DNA from: a virus
Strand: one strand, 5' to 3'
Virus record (IMG/VR): IMGVR_UViG_3300025282_000240
Location: 1 to 24,091 of that record
Length of the DNA stretch: 24,091 nucleotides
Shown here: piece after piece, positions 22,492 to 24,091 of the stretch
How the letters are laid out: every line of letters begins with the position of its first letter
Numbering within the stretch: the first letter of the stretch is position 1
Position numbers and translations under genes: made by a program
Notes under the pieces: model-generated
What the model was told of the DNA's origin: nothing
What the model saw: only the letters and a program-made list of their open reading frames with translations
Database searches by the model: none

Positions 22492-23010
22492 ATGAATCAA
22501 ACAGTATTAGAATATCTTGAAGATTACTTCGGTGATGAACTCAATGAGTCTACATCAGATGAAGACATTATGGAAGCGTTTGTCGGCCTCTTAGAAATTG
22601 CTGATGCAGTTGAGGAATGGTTGAATGAAGCGCAATATAAGGCAGGGACGGCAACCGGTCGCGGCACAACTAACCCAGACTTAAAGCCGAAGTCGAAAAC
22701 GACTAGCGGGCCCGCAACGAACAGAATAATGAACACCCGAGTCAGCGAAATTACACCTTCTATGAAAGCGGCTGCAAGCAGAGAGCAAATTGCAAGGGCG
22801 AGGGGCAAAGCGAAGGCAGATCAACAGCGTGCTAACCGAAACCAAAGGGGAGGGTTGAATGAAGCAAGCCCGAGGCCTTTAGCAGGGGCAGAAAAGTTGG
22901 TGCAATTAATTGCAAATAAGAAAAGAAGTGAAAAGGAAAAAGAAGAAGAAGAAGAAATGACCAAAGAAAATTATATGGCTGAGTATACATCAAGACTTGC
23001 TAAGCCTTAG
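22492..23010 (+). CDS. YFGDELNE-family protein with basic tail and several LNE sites
   Basis: A 172-residue protein. ATG 22492 follows CGGAGA about 9 nt upstream; an in-frame frame opens earlier at 22345 but overlaps the previous gene. The leader (residues 6-45, YLEDYFGDELNE|STSDEDIMEAF) is the shared module. LNE sites follow at EWLNE|AQYK (about residue 45) and GGLNE|ASPR (about residue 123), the Ala in each fitting the gp21 preference. Between them lies a very basic stretch (ARARGKAKADQQRANRNQRGG), so cleavage would release a compact basic peptide of about 78 residues. The tail has an EEEEE run. Confidence 0.72.
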   Translation: MNQTVLEYLEDYFGDELNESTSDEDIMEAFVGLLEIADAVEEWLNEAQYKAGTATGRGTTNPDLKPKSKTTSGPATNRIMNTRVSEITPSMKAAASREQIARARGKAKADQQRANRNQRGGLNEASPRPLAGAEKLVQLIANKKRSEKEKEEEEEMTKENYMAEYTSRLAKP

Positions 23011-23015
23011 AAAGT

Positions 23016-23023
23016 TATAAATA
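23016..23023 (+). promoter_or_regulatory. T4 late promoter consensus TATAAATA
   Basis: An exact TATAAATA begins 40 nt before ATG 23056, leaving a leader with AAGGGAG as ribosome binding site. This is the best-placed match in the window. Confidence 0.6.
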
Positions 23024-23055
23024 ATTTTGATAAAGATCACAAGGGAGAAAAACCA

Positions 23056-23388
23056 ATGGAACAAGCAATATTAGACTATTTAGAAGGTTACTTCGGTGAT
23101 GAACTCAACGAGTCTACTGACGATGACATCATGAATGCATTTACTGAATTGCTAGAGACTGCTAGTGCTGTTAGAGATTTTATTGGTGAAGCCAAGAAAC
23201 CGAAACCATTGGAAAAAGATTCAGCAAAGAGAGATCTCTTGCAGAGGCACCATGACAAGATGGCTGAGGCACGAAAGAAACGAGATCTACATCAAGGCCC
23301 CGAAGCCGCAAAGAAACAAAAGAATATAAATTCGGATCCTCCGGATCCGGAAGCCTTAATAAAATTATTCCAGAAGTATCGTAAATAG
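23056..23388 (+). CDS. YFGDELNE-family protein with basic tail
   Basis: A 110-residue protein with AAGGGAGAA before its ATG. The N-terminal module (YLEGYFGDELNE|STDDDIMNAFTELLETASAV, then FIGE|A) is nearly identical to that of 22492-23010, also in DNA. The C-terminal 70 residues are basic and unrelated (KRDLLQRHHDKMAEARKKRD). It is the last gene of the plus-strand run, with its own late promoter and a strong terminator. It may be capsid cargo. Confidence 0.72.
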   Translation: MEQAILDYLEGYFGDELNESTDDDIMNAFTELLETASAVRDFIGEAKKPKPLEKDSAKRDLLQRHHDKMAEARKKRDLHQGPEAAKKQKNINSDPPDPEALIKLFQKYRK

Positions 23389-23406
23389 AACAAAATTGTA
23401 TAATAC

Positions 23407-23443
23407 AAAACCCCATTGGCTTAGATGTCAGTGGGGTTTTTAT
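23407..23443 (+). terminator. Rho-independent terminator after 23388
   Basis: A 14-bp stem, with two G-T pairs (23407-23420 with 23427-23440), closes a TTAGAT loop and runs into TTTTTAT. It lies 18 nt after the stop of 23056-23388 and ahead of the convergent HNH gene, so it may act on both strands. Confidence 0.88.
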
Positions 23444-23461
23444 ATTGTGTCAAGTTGTCAT

Positions 23462-23965
23462 TTAGACTAATTCTATCTGTTCATTAAAGCACATGGATAT
23501 CACCTTCAGTGCTAAGAGTCTCATAGTACCTTCACATGTTTCTATAATTTCCCATGCTTCTTCTTCAGTAAGATTTAAAACTTTATCAATTGCCGTATCA
23601 TCCATTTCATCATTTGCTTCACCATCTTCTTGTTTTTGCATTGCAGCGAATCCACACATGAGTTCAAGCACATCCCAATGTTTGATTAATTCATCTGTTA
23701 CATCAGTAAGTAAAGTTTCATGCCAATTTTCTAAGTTATAACGGTCAACTATGTCATGACACATTCCACAAAGAGGGACATATGTTTTACCACCTGCCAT
23801 ATGTGGGCGTGGGAAGTGATGTTTTTCAAAGTGAGAGTTCGCGTGCATTACAGGGTGGTGAGAATTTTTTGGTGTATCTCGTACCCGGTTTTTATTTTTA
23901 TTACAACAGAAGCATCGAGAGTCATTGACTCCTTCTGCGAGAACGTATTTTCTTGATTTCTTCAT
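23462..23965 (-). CDS. HNH-type zinc-binding nuclease-like protein
   Basis: A 167-residue protein starting at ATG 23965; an in-frame GTG at 23971 is possible. Residues 18-71 hold CFCC, HHPVMHANSHFEKHHFPRP and LCGMCHDIVD: two CxxC pairs around a His-rich loop, in the arrangement of HNH/zinc-finger nucleases (EKHHF could supply the metal-binding His). The C-terminal half is an acidic helical region with no recognised domain. Nuclease activity is therefore probable, not certain. The gene has its own promoter very close to the start and no Shine-Dalgarno sequence. Confidence 0.6.
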   Translation of the reverse strand: MKKSRKYVLAEGVNDSRCFCCNKNKNRVRDTPKNSHHPVMHANSHFEKHHFPRPHMAGGKTYVPLCGMCHDIVDRYNLENWHETLLTDVTDELIKHWDVLELMCGFAAMQKQEDGEANDEMDDTAIDKVLNLTEEEAWEIIETCEGTMRLLALKVISMCFNEQIELV

Positions 23966-23971
23966 ATGCAC

Positions 23972-23999
23972 ATTATATCAGAAGAGTGATAAGTATCAA
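23972..23999 (-). promoter_or_regulatory. Sigma70 promoter of the HNH-like gene, possibly giving a leaderless mRNA
   Basis: On the minus strand TTGATA (23994-23999) and TATAAT (23972-23977) are 16 nt apart. The expected start point, about 7 nt past the -10 box, falls on or beside ATG 23965, and no Shine-Dalgarno sequence exists, suggesting a leaderless transcript. This is an early-type promoter, unlike the late boxes of the neighbours. Confidence 0.6.
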
Positions 24000-24043
24000 G
24001 AAAAATACTAAAAATGTATACTCTAAAGCGGTGTTGGCGTAGG

Positions 24044-24058
24044 TGTCAGTGGGGTTTT
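24044..24058 (+). repeat. Copy of the right half of the 23407-23443 terminator
   Basis: The 15 bases TGTCAGTGGGGTTTT repeat exactly the right arm at 23426-23440, but no matching left arm is seen nearby. It may be a remnant of a duplicated terminator. The rest of 24000-24091 shows nothing else recognisable. Confidence 0.7.
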
Positions 24059-24091
24059 GTGTGTATATGTGGGTAGTGTGTGGAGAGAATG

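Noticed and set aside
1-24091. tRNA genes, insertion sequences, integrase or attachment sites
   Set aside because: I saw no cloverleaf, transposase or recombinase motifs and no flanking direct repeats of the expected type, but I could not run a covariance-model search.

Overview
The window looks like the late/virion and accessory region of a tailed phage of the T4 superfamily, probably marine and infecting a Gram-negative host. Four things point there. Several proteins belong to families I know only from marine T4-like myoviruses (the KWDG protein at 12031-13242, the cluster at 5736-8022, the nucleotidyltransferase plus basic core protein at 8071-11391). Many genes begin with a short peptide like the T4 capsid-targeting sequence, of the MKTF/Y-x-Q-Y/L-x-x-E type. 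These peptides, and internal sites in the same proteins, end in [L/I]-x-E, the recognition motif of the T4 prohead protease gp21. Genes are tightly packed with ATGA overlaps, and T4-like late promoter boxes (TATAAATA, TATACATA, TATATATA) precede many of them. Lipoboxes on two proteins and the porin-like C-terminus at the left edge indicate a Gram-negative host. The host species cannot be named from the sequence.

Layout. 1-176 is the end of an outer-membrane beta-barrel gene, closed by a strong terminator. 270-3521 (+) encodes a 1083-residue protein made of basic segments separated by about a dozen ESVELDE-type linkers. 3578-5074 (+) holds a trypsin-like lipoprotein, two possible tiny membrane peptides and a RuvC-like resolvase. 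5071-13913 is a long minus-strand block: PD-(D/E)XK exonuclease, ligase-like KWDG protein, NUMOD-like protein, a 38-aa membrane peptide, a hairpin with an extended Shine-Dalgarno sequence, a 1106-aa nucleotidyltransferase fusion, then seven small tightly coupled virion/unknown genes. 13982-15583 (+) is an unrecognised 533-aa protein. 15695-17845 (-) holds three basic proteins with candidate cleavage sites or targeting-like N-termini. 17929-18186 (+) is a small protein. 18178-20623 (-) holds an HNH nuclease, an acidic-module protein, a SET-domain protein and a membrane-anchored GAF-like protein. 20761-23388 (+) is a series of small genes, mostly capsid-targeted basic proteins and three members of a YFGDELNE family. 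23462-23965 (-) is a second HNH-type gene with its own sigma70 promoter.

Unifying idea (inference): much of the window may encode cargo loaded into the prohead and trimmed by a gp21-like protease encoded elsewhere. The 270-3521 gene would be an extreme case, a polyprotein releasing about 13 small, mostly basic peptides inside the capsid, perhaps for ejection into the host. Other apparent cargo includes a SET methyltransferase, a ligase-like protein and several very basic proteins. The polyprotein is the strongest candidate for an undescribed system here.
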